Of a stretch of DNA of 64,000 nt, positions 46,440 through 59,100 are shown one piece after another (within the stretch, counting starts at the first letter, position 1; each line of letters begins with the position of its first letter). The stretch covers positions 4,253,806-4,317,805 of the forward strand of contig NC_090612.1 of the NCBI RefSeq assembly GCF_004359215.1, written 5' to 3'. Made by a program: the position numbers and the translations under genes. This stretch comes from Bremia lactucae. Its lineage: Eukaryota; Oomycota; Peronosporomycetes; Peronosporales; Peronosporaceae. The notes under the pieces were generated by a model. That model searched no databases. It saw only the letters and a list, made by a program, of their open reading frames with translations, and was not told where the DNA came from.

Positions 46440-47180
46440 TGTAGACAGGTGCTACTATAGCAGCCACGCTCTACTTACGCACACACCTTTAGGCACAGTG
46501 AGAAGGCGGTTTGACCGTCTTCTCACACGTGCAGTGAGATTGTTGGTGGGCCCCTAAGCGACCTCACCCAACGAGCTAAGTACTTTAGTACAAGTGTCGT
46601 CACGGAAGCGGTAATCCGTCTTCACGTGCGCACTTCTTAAGTTGAAAGTTGTAGGTGGGCAAGTCTTTATGGGGGCACGCTCTACTTAAGCACACACCCT
46701 AGCGCAGCGGAGAAGCTGTTTGACCGTCTAATTTCGTGTGCCGTGAGGTAATTGTGGTGGGCGCCTTAGCGACCTCATCCAACGCACTAGGTACTCTGGT
46801 AAACGTGTCGTCACGGGAGCGGTGATTCGACTCCTCGTGCGCACTTGATAAGTAGAAAGTAGTTTGAGACCGATTTAAATATAATCGCATTAAATATAAA
46901 TTCCAATTTTTACCAAATTGAACTGTCATCTCTATTGATTACACTAATATGTTTTGCGAGCGTATCTCTATATATCTCGCGTAACGGATGACGCTAGGCG
47001 ACATCCCTCCTAATGTGAATGCACCTATGTGCATCACATACACAAGGGTTGGTCACAAATGTGAACCACACTCAAGTGGTGGGTCTAATTACTTTATTTA
47101 AGAAATTGACCATCCCCTTGAGTACACCAAGTGTATTTAACGGGGACTGTGTAACATTAGGGCAACTTTAGCCAGTTACA
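46440..47180 (-). repeat. 3' LTR of D2 with internal tandem duplication
   Basis: A unit of about 209 bp is present twice (CACGCTCTACTTACGCACACACC at about 46467 and CACGCTCTACTTAAGCACACACC at about 46676), running to about 46862. A related LTR at 61512-61821 has only one unit. Confidence 0.75.
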
Positions 47181-47312
47181 CTATCCACTCCCTTAAAGAA
47201 CGAAGTTACATTTTAAACTTCGATAAAGTGGAAGGAAGAACTATGCTGCTTGACGCGCCGCTAAGTCTCTGATTCACTCTAGCGACCTCTGTTTTCATAC
47301 ACGGCGCCAAAG

Positions 47313-48277
47313 GTGCCACCTACATGGGCAACGTTGGAGGGTCGTCTGCGAAGACGCCCACTAACTCTTGCATTTAGCGCGCGCGCCGCGTTAACACGCC
47401 CTGCAGCGTCCAATGCCTTAGCTGAAACGCCGACCGCTACTGCTGCTGTCGCGTTAACGGGGCTTAAGGATTCATCCCACTTAATCAGTGAGGATGTTGA
47501 TCCGTCGCTCATTGTCGACTACAATGAGTCGAGACCGTTGCCGTCACCTCAAAGTAATGATGCGGACAAGGATCTCACGAGGAAGGATGATGGCACATTA
47601 TTGCCCATCCAAACTTCTATCATTGCTCATAACATGGAGACAGCAACACTTACGAATGCTGTCTCGTCGTCTGCGCTGGATAGCGCAGCGACGGTTATTG
47701 CGAGCGCTGCCCATAAAGGCGCAGCCGCTTCTCCGTTGGGTAAAACCACACCGTCTTTTGCTCAGACCATTATCCATAATGGTTCTGACATAGAGGATTC
47801 TGAGCGTAACGCTCCGCCGACGACGCGTGAATGTGCTTAGTCGCTGTCACAAGCCAGCCGTATTAAACGTGGCTGTGTGACGGGTGGCATATCACTTATG
47901 CTCCCTCTCTCTGAATGGCCTCGTGTAAACGGGACAATAGCGTCGCTCAAAAAACGCGCTTTTCTAAATGCTCAAAACTATTATGGTGTCATTAAATTAT
48001 GGAAGACCCGGTCGTGTTGCGTTTAAATGAAACGCCCGACCAATACGAGGCGAAATTCTTGCGCCGCATTCATCCGCATTCCGATGCGATGATACAGCGG
48101 TCGCAGCGAATTAATATCGCCCGCTTGCGTGTGAAAGAAATCATGGGCGGTACTGTACCCCCTGTTTCTTCTCACTACGCTACTTCTGCTAGTCCATTTG
48201 AGACTAGCGAAGAGGCCTCAGCTGGTGCTCCTTTTCATAGGCAGTCACCAAGTAAATTCACCGTCTCCCTCATCTGA
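47313..48277 (+). pseudogene. Antisense frame of element D2
   Basis: Plus-strand reading region opposite to pol, starting 130 bp inside the 3' LTR. 47313-47840 encodes 175 residues rich in A, S, T and D. Text continues near 47880-48000 (IASLKKRAFLNAQNYYGVIK) and, after a frameshift, 47999-48277 encodes NETPDQYEAKFLRRIHPHSD. It resembles the element A2 frame in position and bias rather than in recognisable sequence. Function unknown. Confidence 0.5.
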
Positions 48278-48338
48278 TCGCCGCTAGACTCACAGTCGGC
48301 GTCACCATCGTCTTCTTCGACGAATGGGGGTATGAGGC

Positions 48339-48758
48339 TCATTTGAGTCTACATACCGTTTCAGACGACCCACTTAAAATACGGCGCGTCTTTATATACG
48401 AGGGAAGGGTGAGCCTATAATTTGAGTCACCAACCTCTATTACCACCTTAAAGGGCCCAATGAAACGGTGCAACAACTTCGTAGTACCTCCAGGTAGTAC
48501 AAAAATTGCATTTTTAGGTAGGGTAGCAATACTTAATAGTACTTTTTCACCCACTTTAAAGCGTTCGTTAATTTTGAGACCATTTCGGTCAGCATATTCT
48601 TTTTGCTTGTCCTGTGCGCTTGCCATCTCGTCACGGACTTTTCGTGTGATGGCTAATCGCTTAATCAAAAAGCGTTGAGCCTCGCTCACGCTTTTAGCAT
48701 CAAACTCGCCTATGATACCGCCGAGAGGTCGGTCATAGGACGTAGTTTTATTGACCAC
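48339..48758 (-). pseudogene. Integrase C-terminal end of element D2
   Basis: Residues such as ITRKVRDEMASAQDKQKEYAD and FKVGEKVLLS...FIGPFKVV are the usual end of gypsy integrase (the DNA-binding SH3-like segment). The upstream part of pol was separated by the B2 insertion 50 bp away. Confidence 0.8.
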
Positions 48759-48808
48759 TGCTAAACTGGCAGGGTCACTAGGGAAAGTTCATGTCTTTAA
48801 GCTGATAG

Positions 48809-49293
48809 TGTAATGGGGCACACATCGGTTGGAGAACCGTTGTTGTGGTACATTTACTAAATGGGTAAAATACCCTTTATCTAATTTTAAAATAGTTAGT
48901 TGCTTAAATCCCATTAAATATGGGCAATAATTATGTGGTCGCCGCCAGATATAAATCTGGGGCCGAAATCTATTTTAAATTAGCTAGGGTAAGGTTTTTA
49001 GATTTAAATAATTAAATAAAGTGCAGTTCCTCATTGATCTTAAAGCGTTAAGTGCCTTCCTAAGGCTTGCGCATTGATTTGTAAGAGATAGAAGCCTTTC
49101 TAAGGTATATCCTCTTGGGCACTAGTTGCCACTTGGCTTTACGAACCCCTGAATCCCTTGAACTAGGATTCCTTAAGCTTTAATAGCATGTACGACTCCC
49201 AGAGTTGTTAAACCCATAAGCTCAATAGAACTAAGTGACTCTCTGAGTCTGAGAGTCTTTCTCTGACTTTAGGAGCGTGATAGCTCCGCTACA
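48809..49293 (+). repeat. 5' LTR of element B2
   Basis: 485 bp, TGTAATGGGG...GCTCCGCTACA, homologous to both LTRs of B1. The hairpin near 48949-48972 is imperfect here (TCTGGGGCC). Confidence 0.92.
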
Positions 49294-49353
49294 CCTGGTA
49301 GCACTCGTAGTCAACCTACGCCTGAGTCTTTACAAGACTTATTTTTTACGACA

Positions 49354-50372
49354 GTGAAAGAGGTTCCAGAATTGTCAGAAGCGCAACGCGCCGCTTATGA
49401 CAAGCTCAAAATCTTATTCGGGCTTGAGCACGTGGAATTTATTATTTCCCAGGGACCAGAGGTCCTGCATGCAAGGCTTGAAGCTTTCATGCGGTACAAA
49501 GCCTCCCTGATCGGTCAGGTACAGGACCCTTTAGCGGCATCTATGCCTACCCGGTACATCTCCGTACCTGACTCAGAGCCGAGGGCTCGCCCTCTAACTG
49601 TAAATGTAAAAAAAAATGAGGGAAAAGAGGGAGAAAATCTCCCTTTTTGAATTGAGCAAATGGAAATGTCCATTGATTACGTCTTGTTCTTACCAGAAAG
49701 GCAAATGTGGCTATGGCCATGTCCAAACTTGGAGGTAGAGCCATAGAGTGGGCATTAATGTGCAGCACATCCATAAACGACGCTTTCCCCTCATGGGATT
49801 CGCTGAAACAGCAAGTGACCAGCATGTTTGCACCGCCTGATCAGGCTTTTTGCATGCGAGCACGACTCCTAGCGACTCGGCAGGGTAAAAGAACCCTGGG
49901 GGTCTTTGTCCAGGAGTTGAGAACTCTCATTGCATCTATGCATCAAGACCCGGTGCAAGAGGCAATTGTAGTGACCTTTTTTATGGGGGGTCTCAATGAA
50001 GGCATTGCCCGGACGGAATTGTTCCGATCTCATCCGGCTACGTTCGAAGAGGCAGTTGCCATAGCGCTACGCGCCGACTTTGACTTTAAGTCTGCCCGCG
50101 TTAGCACGCCTGTTTACCGAACAAGCTCTTCGAGCACATGGGTTCCGTCTAATAGAGCGGAACCTATGTTTATAAGCCTCGTTGAGGAAGGAGAAGAGGC
50201 TCTTCAAGCTGTGGAACAGCATAAGACCATCCGTAGATGTTATGTGCGCGAATGCACGAAACATTTACGCCCTGCCTGCCCACTTCGAAATTTGCGTAAA
50301 GCCCGAAAGAGCTCCAACTCCGACCTATACCAGAGATCTGGTACGGTGCGGGGAAACGTCGATACCCAGTAG
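49354..50372 (+). pseudogene. Gag of gypsy element B2, frameshifted
   Basis: 49354-49650 starts [20 protein letters not shown] frameshift near 49650 leads to 49707-50372 with MRARLLATRQGKRTLGVFVQ. The zinc knuckle reads CYVRECTKH, with the second cysteine displaced, so RNA binding is doubtful. Confidence 0.85.
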
Positions 50373-50459
50373 ATGCGGGGCGCCCTTCTGGGGAAGACCT
50401 AGGCTCGGTTAAACCTCAAGGAGGTGAGAATAAATAGAACCTTGCCCCAATTAGCTTGG

Positions 50460-53400
50460 TGCTCATTTCGATTGTAAAGGGCTTTGGTAAGCCGTGGTCA
50501 ATTTTAATTGACTCAGGAGTGTCTTGCAATTATGCTCGACGCCTTTCTATTGAGGGAAATCAACAATACGTGGAGGTACTTAGAGCGCATGGAGATAATA
50601 CAATAACACTGTTTGCTTAGGGACAGGGACTCGGGTCACTGTTCCCAAAGTTCCATTGAACTTAGGTATAAAGTTTCTGGACTTTGACAGTATGGAACGC
50701 TGTCTCGTCCTTGATTTGGATTCGAGATATGATCTCATTTGTTGCCTAGCAAAGGTGGGTCCATGACTCTCCAAAACTTTGCTAGGAATATTGCGCGTGG
50801 CGCCTAAGGTCTTAGACTTCCAATTGATCCACGGTCAGGGGAGTGAAGACAGTAAAATGTCTCATCTCGCCCCTGAAAAGAAGCCGTGGCTTTTGCCAGA
50901 AAGGCTTATCAATAGCTTGTCTGGAGAAGCTACTCCTCACAATAAATATTACTAATTCGGTTCATGATGTTCTAGCCAGGCCATACCAAGAATGAGTCTG
51001 TCACTGTTTTAGACATTGGCATGTCTGAGTTAATAAACTCTAATGTTAAAAACATTAATTTTGAGCCCGACTGAGCAGAAATAAGTAAAACGGCACGTAC
51101 TTCGTCGAGTAACACTCGCTATACTAACGATTCACTAAATGCTGAAAGCAGCGTGCAATATCCCTGAGATACGTGGAGTGGCACGTCTAAGTCCACCGAG
51201 TATGGTCGGCCGAGGTGGCACCATCCTAAGTGTCAATAGTGACACTATTGGCGGTTCGCCAGGGCATTTTGGGTCAAATCCTCCTAATGCACGTGAGGCG
51301 ACACGTAAACGTTCGCTGGATAAGGAAGTTGAGTTTTTTAACTCTTTATCGGATGTCAAATTAGACACCATGTCTTGTATAGAACCAATACAGGCTGAAA
51401 ACCCTGGGGACGTGAATGTCCCGGCCTCTAAAAGGCGTATTGTCTTCATCTTCACTCCAAGACAGGATGGACACGAAGCGTGTATACCCTCACAAAGTGA
51501 TACGAGTGAGCAAGTACATACGCTTGTAAATGGCGTAACCGGTAACATTGAGGGGGAAGTAAGCCTTGCGGCAATCCTCTCGTTACATGCTCTTTTAGAG
51601 CTAGACGAAATGTCTATTGATGAGTGCGGTCGAGTCTTAAAAACTGGTGACTTATCTGAAATGATGGTCATTCGACCTATGGTTGAGTTAAACTCATCGT
51701 CACTTCTAGACGAAGCTGTCCTGGATGACACAAAAGGTGCACTTTGTGCGCGAAATGGGTCACCGATCCTGGAAGATCCTACGGATCCTTTTTATTCCTT
51801 AATTAAGGAATTCCAAGATAAGGTATGTAATAACCCACCATCTGTTTTAGCTCCGGATAGAAGTGTTCATCATGAAATTGACTTAGTAATGGGAACCAAA
51901 TACTGTGTCACAAGAACAATGGCTTTTACCAAAGGAGCAGTGTGACGTCATTGACGATTTCTTCCATGCAAAGCACGAGGCTGAAATGTTACGAGAGAAC
52001 AAATCTCCTCATTCGACACCGACATTTTTGTGTCAAAAAGCCAAATGGTAAATGGCGCATTGTACATGCTTATAATAAGCTTAAGGCTGCCACTATACCA
52101 GCCCAAACCCCCATTCCTAGAAAAGATGTTCTTTAGAACAATATGGTGGGATGTACAATGTACAGTGCATTGGACTTAGTCAATGGTTACTACCAAGTGC
52201 TTATGCGAGCTAGTGATATCCCGCTTACAGCGGTTAGCACCCAAAGCGGCATGTAATGGGAGTGGCTGGTTTTCCACAATGGCTTTCCAACGCCCCGGCA
52301 ACATTTAATCGTCTAGTGACGCAACTGTTTCGCCCTCATCGAGGTTATGCACAGACTTATTTCGATGACATTTTTGTCCATAGTCGTGCGGAGCAGGGTC
52401 GGTCGGATATGGAAAACCATTTAGACCATTTGCGAGCAGTGCTCGAATGCATGCGCACAAAAAAATTGTATGCCAATGCATCTAAATGCATTTTTGGCGC
52501 AGACGAAATTCCTTCTTTAGAAAACTTCATTGGAAAGCGATGCCTTAGAGCGATTCCGCTAAGGTAAAAGCCATAGTAGATTGGCCGGTTCCTAAAAACC
52601 AAAAGGATTTGCTTAAGTGGTTGGGTCTCGCCAATTATTTACACAAATATAGCAAAAATTACGCTGATATGGCTAGGCCATTATCTAAACTCCTAAAGAA
52701 AGATATAGAATGGTGCTGGACTAGCACCGAAAATAATGCTTTTCGAGCAGTTAAGGGTAGTCTTATCCATGCCCCGATTCTGGTACTGCCAAACCCAAAT
52801 TGGCCTTTCAGTATCGTCTTTGACGCATCAGATTTTGCCATTGGCAGTGCTCTGTTACAAACAGATGTTGATGGGCATCAACGTGTTATTGCGTTCGAGT
52901 CTAAAAAGCTTAAAGCTGCGGAAAAGAACTACCCAGTTCATGACAAAGAGTTCCTTGTTATGAAGTATGCTCTCGTCAAATTCAGAGGTCATCCACTCGG
53001 CTCTAAGCCGTTTGTGATTTTTACAGATCACACATCATTGCGCACGGCGACTAAGTCGCCCCATCTCTCACAGAAAATGGCCCGATAACTATCTTTTTTT
53101 GCGGAATCCAACTTCGTGGTGAAGTATAAGCCCGGCAAGCAAAATGCTTTGGCCGACGCGTTATCACGCAGGCCGGATTATGAGATTCTCATTCAACGAC
53201 TATCTCGTCACCTATTCCTGAATTAATCAGTTCGGCTTACGCCAAGGATAAACAGTGTGCAGCTCTGCTACGAGCGTTATAGGACTCAAATTGGGTATTA
53301 AATTGGCGGCACGTTTGCGTGCAAGGTTACATCGATTTCTATCGATAACAACCTGTTGCACAAACATCGCGGACCCTCCGCGTGTCATTGTTCCTCATGA

Positions 53401-54504
53401 TGAGGAGGTGAAGTACCGGATCCAATATGAGGCACACGATACTGTCCTTGGTGGTCATCTCGCTTGAGAAAAGACCTACGGCTTCATAGGCCAGAGTCGG
53501 TGGCCCAAACTTTAAAAATGGGTCAGCACATATATTCGCACATGCGAAACGTGCCAACGGATTAAACCCTCGACACATGCTGCTGCGCCACTGGCGAGTC
53601 TTCCCGTCCCCATAGGATTGTGGGAGTCCATTAGTATGGATTTCGTCTTTGGGCTACCGAAAGATTCAGCCGGTAACTCCGGTATAGTGGTCTTTGTTGA
53701 CCGTTTGAGCAAAATGGCTTACTAAGCAGCCGTGCCAGATTCCATTGATGGAGACGGTACAGCTAAGCTGTTCATCGATCGCGTGTTTCGAAAACATGGT
53801 TTGCCAGTGGCAATTATCTCTGATCGGGATCCCCGATTTTACGGGTAAATCTGGAAATCAATTTTCCGAGTGCTTATAACCAGATTGGAGATGTCCACTG
53901 CGGACCATCCACAGACCGATGGTCGAACTGAACTTGTCAATCGCGTCATTGAAGACGTTTAACGCAGCGTGTGTGCTCAGACACCAAAGCGCTGGAGCTC
54001 AATGCTCCCAGTAGTGGAGTTTGCGTTCAATGACGCTGTTCATGCCTCTACAGGCTATACTGTGTTCTATGTAAACGGTCTTACCAACCGCGCGTTCCAT
54101 TAACGATACCACTGCAGGGTTAAGGGCTTGGTGGGGGAGAATCGGCCGATAGGCTTGCTGATATCAGCCCTGTTACCGTTCGGAAACAAGTAAGCGAGTT
54201 TCTCGCGACGCGATTTAGTATCTTAAGACATGTAAGAGATACGATGGCTGATAGCCAAGACAAACAAAAACAAGAAGCAGATGCCAAAAGCAGAAACTGT
54301 ATTAATTCGTATATGGTCGGAGACCGAGTTTTACTAAACGCTAAGAACCTACCTACCAACTTGGTATCCGCGGTCTTCAAGACCAAATTTCGCCCGCGCT
54401 TTATTGGACCATTTACGTTCGTGGCCAAGAAGGGCCTAGCTTATACGCTAAACCTTCCCAACAAGCTGCGTACACATCCAGTGTTTTACGTTGGCTTGCT
54501 TTAG
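50460..54504 (+). pseudogene. Pol of gypsy element B2, broken
   Basis: Retropepsin with ILIDSGVSCNYARR near 50490-50550. RT precursor 51139-51945 up to VMGTKYCVTRTMAF. RT catalytic block 52256-52567 with YFDDIFVHSRAEQG. RNase H 52609-53088 with SIVFDASDFAIGSALLQTDV. Integrase zinc region near 53540 (TCETCQRIKP), core from about 53630 with SMDFVFGLPKDSAG and ADHPQTDGRTE, and the C-terminal end THPVFYVGLL at 54504. Frames are split by stops and frameshifts near 51940, 52140, 52567, 53088 and 53470. Confidence 0.85.
50735..50995. repeat. Rearranged segment inside element B2
   Basis: 50735-50835 and 50955-50995 are in the opposite orientation to the rest of B2 (they match the plus strand of minus-strand element B1 near 20965-21100). 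Between them, 50837-50945 matches the start of the antisense frame of element A2 (37031-37130, SRLAPEKK-type start). Confidence 0.7.
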
Positions 54505-54608
54505 CCATATCGGGACCCTTCCCACTTGGACTTGAAGGCGCTTGCGCCGAGACAGGCGGTCGTGCCGCAGATTGTTGCATCCTCACCAGGATATCCAACT
54601 GGCCCTCT

Positions 54609-55417
54609 TTACGTGGTAAAAGCGATTTCGGCGAAAGACGCCCGAACCGCCTCAAAAGAGCTCCCAACCCGAGCAAGGACCTCACGAAGAAGTTGCACCT
54701 CGTGTCGTTGAGCATCAAATGCTTCCGCCGAAATTTCGGCCCCCTCCCGCACCGCTTGATGCGCGGGGAAACCTTCAGTTTCATGTGGAGAAACTTTTAA
54801 AGCGACGTCGTCGTGAGGGTCAATACTAGTATCTGGTGAAGTGGCTAGGGTAACCCTCTTCCAAAAACTCTTGGGAGTTCGAGGTACCTCTTCGGCAAGA
54901 TTGCCCGTACAACGTTGACATTTTTGAGCTCCAAGCTGAGGGTCAACTCGCGTCAAACGTCGCTTCCCACTACTAAACGTGGGATTAGGTGGATCTAAAG
55001 CCTCAGTGCGGCTTCGATCCTTGGTTGTACGGTCAACCGTAGCACTGAAATATCGGCTAGCCTTACTTCGTTTTGTGGCATAAATGCTGAACGTAACTGG
55101 CCTTTGGCCTAAAGCTTAGCGAAGTCGAAGCGAAGCTTCACCTTAATCCGCAGACTCTCTGATATTCCAGATATTACGGAGTTTGCGGGCCCGGTGAACC
55201 CAGTTCTCAAATGAGACTTCGTTTTCACTCCTTGTTTCGTTTGGAAACAAAACGATCAGAATCTTTCTCATGCAGGTCACCGAAGCCCCACAAGCTTGAT
55301 CACGTAAACGCGTCAGATACTGGCTTCGCGTCATTACCTTCGGCGTAAGGTAATGCTCATGAAGAGCGTCGCGGGCAGCGATCTCCTCCGGCGTCCTCGC
55401 CGGGTCACCAGTGATCC
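54609..55417 (-). pseudogene. Antisense frame of element B2
   Basis: Minus-strand frame, tail-to-tail with pol (pol stop 54504, this stop 54609). Reading from 55417: WITGDPARTPEEIAARDALH, FENWVHRARKLRNIWNIRES, two stops (near 55145 and 55118), then a C-terminal part in the same frame with CQRCTGNLAEEVPRTPKS and a helical segment RHEVQLLREVLARVGSSFEA. The start is missing because the element is truncated at 55417. Function unknown; the position matches the antisense frames of A2 and D2. Confidence 0.55.
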
Positions 55418-56134
55418 AGGGGAAGGGCTCGCATCTCTATCGAGATGCGCGATGAGATTGACGTTTTGCCATCGATTTACAGGCGCCAGAGGCGCGTGTT
55501 TTCTGATAGACCTTATGATCCATTGGATGGGTCTCGTCATACTGACGGACGAGGCTCTCAACGTCAACAACCAGCTGGGAACGAGGCTCCCTGCTGTCAT
55601 GTGAAGGTTGTAAACCGCACCAGCGAACAAGATAACTTGTTCGCTACCCCTTCACATCACGGAGTATACGTTCCACAAGGAAACGTTGACAGCCTTGGAA
55701 ATTCACCAATGGTTGTGGCGGAGGAGTGAAAATTAAATCCGACCCATGTGTCGGATCTAGTGTCGATGGTCGACAAACTCGATCGCTTCCTCCATGATTT
55801 GGAGGAGGGACTTGACCACGAGCGCGGTAAGCGTCGCTCGTTGGAGCAGACGGTGCAGGCTCACCATATCGAGCGGTTGGAAGACCGTTCGAAGAGTGCG
55901 TACTCCTTGTTGGAGTACGAGCGGAAGTATCATGCTGTCCGCGATGAGCTGTCGTCAGCTCATCGTAGCTTCGAGGATCTTCGAAACCGGCCTGAGAAAC
56001 TTCAGGTTCAACATGAAAATCTGGTTCGCGATCACAATAATCTTTTGGGTATTCTTGTAAAGAGTGGTCAAATCCGTCCTCGGAAGAAGCCGCGTACTGA
56101 TGGTACGGCCGGAGCCGACCAACGTAAAACGTAG
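55418..56134 (+). pseudogene. Antisense frame of element A3, C-terminal part
   Basis: Better preserved than its A2 copy. One plus-strand frame broken only by TGA at 55727, where A2 has a sense codon. Residues run IYRRQRRVFSDRPYDPLDG, then a long heptad-rich stretch (DRFLHDLEEGLDHERGKRR to FEDLRNRPEKLQVQHENLV), then a basic end RPRKKPRTDGTAGADQRKT. The last 80 or so bases overlap, in antisense, the end of integrase (THPTFYVGRLRPYHQ). Function unknown. Confidence 0.6.
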
Positions 56135-59100
56135 GATGCGTTCGCATCCTACGTCGCAATTCTATTGTGTACGCATTGCCTCTTCGATGCAGTACACGGA
56201 AAGGCCCAATGAACTTGGGTAGTAGTTTAATGCTACCCACATTAGTGACTAATCGTTTAGGTAAGTTTACCGTAGAGAGTAGCACTAGATCATTAATTTG
56301 AATGAATTAACATTTGCTCTTCCATGTTTGTCTGCATTCCATTTCTGTCGGTCCACTGCGTTAGCAATAGAATCCTGAACGAAACGGATAATTGATTCTC
56401 GAGTTAGCAGAAACTCTTCCGCTAACTCATTTGTTTTGTCTTTTTCAGTACGCTTAGTGCGTACTGCCATGAGATCAATCTCATTTTCGATGTCGTTTTC
56501 TTCGACATTGACATCACTCGCGTCGTTGTTATTTTCGACGCGTGTTGAGCATGAGCCAGAATTGGTTTTGCTCCTGCGAGTCCCCCCCCCTTAGACTAGA
56601 GGATCCCTCTAATTGGGTCGGTATGCGAGGATGGCGTAAGCCATTCACAAAGAACGGTGTATGCGTTGTAGACGCATGCACCGAATTATTGATGGCGAAT
56701 TCGACCATCGGTAAAAACTCGCTCCAATTCGGATACGATTGGACGTAACCTCGAAGTATCTCTTCGAGGACGCTGTTTGATTATCCGTTTCTGGGTGATC
56801 GGATGTTGACATAGTCAGCCGTGTTCCGAGAGATCAGAATACGGATTGCCAAACTCCGCCGATAACGGTGGATCTCTATCCGAGACCAGTTCACGGAGTA
56901 AACCGTGGAATTTGAATACCGTGTCGATAAAGACACGGGCACAACCCGGAGCCGTAATCGACTCTGGTACCGCAGCAAGGTGCACCATCTTGCTGAATCT
57001 GTCTACAAAAACAAGGATTCCATTATTTTTGTGGTCGTTTTCGGGAAATCCGAAGACGAAGTCCACAGATACGGACTGCCAACACTCTGCTGGAAGTTGT
57101 AGAGGTTGGAGAGGTGCACGGGATGAAGGGCTGGGCTTCACCCGTTGACATACTTCGCAAGCACGAACGTACTTGCGCATAAACTGATACTGGCGGGGCC
57201 AATAAAAGTCGCGACTTACTGTGAGTTAAGTTTTCTCACGTCCACGATGCCCAGTTATTGGTGCATCGTGACGCTCATACATGATGCGCAAGCGCAAATC
57301 ATTGGGATTTGGGATGGAGTGTCGCCTGCAAGGGCTGTGAAATACAATATGCCGTTGCGTGTTGTGTATCGATCGGATGACGATCGATATAAAGCCGGTA
57401 AATATTAAAAAAGTATTATCGGATGCATTTATCTGATAATCCAATAAACGCAACGGACCCTTATCTTCTTCGTAGGCTTTTTTTTAAGTCATCAAACAAG
57501 GTTGATGACAGAACACTTGAAATGAGTGTTGCAACAGTGGGATTATTTTCACTGTTGGAACGCGCAGCCGGCTCGAAATCGGGTCGGCATGGAATGGTCT
57601 GTCTTGATCTGCAATCGCGAAGATGGGCGATTGCATCAAGCTTTGCTTGATACCTTCGAAGGAATGCCGACAATCGGCGATCCATAGCGTTTTATCGTCT
57701 TTTTTTCAAAGACAAGAGAGATGAACTGTCATCTCGGCATAATTGCGGAAGTACTTATGCAAATACGCAGGAACTTTCCAAGTCCCTTGACATCGACTGG
57801 AACTGACCATCGGTAAATGCCTTGATCTTTTCGGGATCAGGGCGCACGCCGTGTTTACCGACGTTGCACCCAAGAAGTGGTATTTCGCTTGCAGCGAATA
57901 TGAACTTCTTGAGATTTGCGTACAACTTATGCTTTAGAATAAACGTGACTTTAAGGAACTCCCACGTCCGTCTTTCCGTCATAAGTCCGGCTATAGACGA
58001 ATACACCGTTAATAACTCAGAGCGAATTCTCGCACCGGTCTCAACAGATTCGTTACGCATCTATCGAATGTTGCACTAAGCCCCATATGGCATTACTAGC
58101 CATTCCCAGAGCATCCCACTGGGAGTGCTCACTGCTGTGTACGGGATGTCTTGTTCTCGCATAAGGATTTGATAGAACCCATCCATCAGATCCATAGACG
58201 AAAAGATCGTACTCTTAGACATACCATCTATGATTACGTCTTTTCTAGGTATCGGCGTTTGAGCCGGTACTGTTGCAGCATTCAGTTTGTTGAATGCGTG
58301 CACTATCCGCCACCCTCCTGTGGCCTTTCGCACACAGAAGGTCGGAGAGCTATGTGGGGAGGTTGACTCCCTTACATCGCCCGCTTTTACTCGATCGGTA
58401 AAGAATTTATCGATCGCAAGTACTTGATCACGAGGCAGTGGCCACTTCTTCATGACACAGTACTTCGAGCCCGGTTTGAGCTCGATCTCATGTCGGGTGC
58501 CTTTATCCTTAGGCAACTCGCATGGAACCGCTTCAGGGAACACATCCCTGAATTATATTAAATCCTCGTTTAGAGGATTTCCCTTGAGTGACTCCCAAGA
58601 TTGAGTACTGTATCTTTCAATCCGAGTCTTCACATCGAGGACATTTTCGTCCATTGATGAGCTGCTGAGAACCCGTTCGTTCTCTGCAAAAATTACCGCT
58701 GACCGAATGTCTGTTTCGTAATCGTCCTCTGTGACGAGTCCGCAGATCTGCTTGATTTTACCACCATGCAGATCTCTCAAGGACGGCTTAGGCTCTAGGG
58801 TTAGTAATAAATTTATCTCCAAAGTTAACTTCGGAGGCGCATACAGATCAAGAGTATAAAGGCATTGAATGTCTCGGTTTCTTCCTGAAACCCCATTTCC
58901 ACAGGCTGCCGAAGAATTAATCCCTCGAGATGCTGAGGTCTAGTCAATTTAGTATGAACTATTTGAGGGGCTTTCTCCTCAAGTACGTAGGGACTTCTTC
59001 TTTTAACGTTTTCTTTTTGTGATTGCGCTATCACAGTCGGGTCCTCTACGGTCGACTCTCTACTTGACCTAGGATCATCGTGTTGTTCATTTTGGACAAC

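Larger units (their letters stand above)
46440..48808 (-). mobile_element. 3' part of gypsy element D2
   Basis: 3' LTR (46440-47180), a polypurine tract (minus strand AAGGGAGTGG within 47181-47194), a plus-strand antisense frame (47313-48277) and the C-terminal end of integrase on the minus strand (48758-48339). The rest is cut off by the insertion of element B2 at 48809. Confidence 0.75.
48809..55417 (+). mobile_element. Ty3/gypsy element B2, 3' end lost
   Basis: 5' LTR 48809-49293, primer-binding TGGTAGCACT at 49296, Gag, protease, RT, RNase H and integrase on the plus strand, then an antisense frame on the minus strand. It ends at about 55417 by joining an inverted family-A element. No 3' LTR of its own, so no target-site duplication can be tested. 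Several stops and frameshifts, plus a rearranged segment at 50735-50995. Confidence 0.88.

Noticed and set aside
53339..53578. Minus-strand frames opposite B2 integrase and similar ones opposite pol elsewhere
   Set aside because: They lie opposite conserved pol motifs and differ between copies, unlike the antisense frames near the 3' LTRs.
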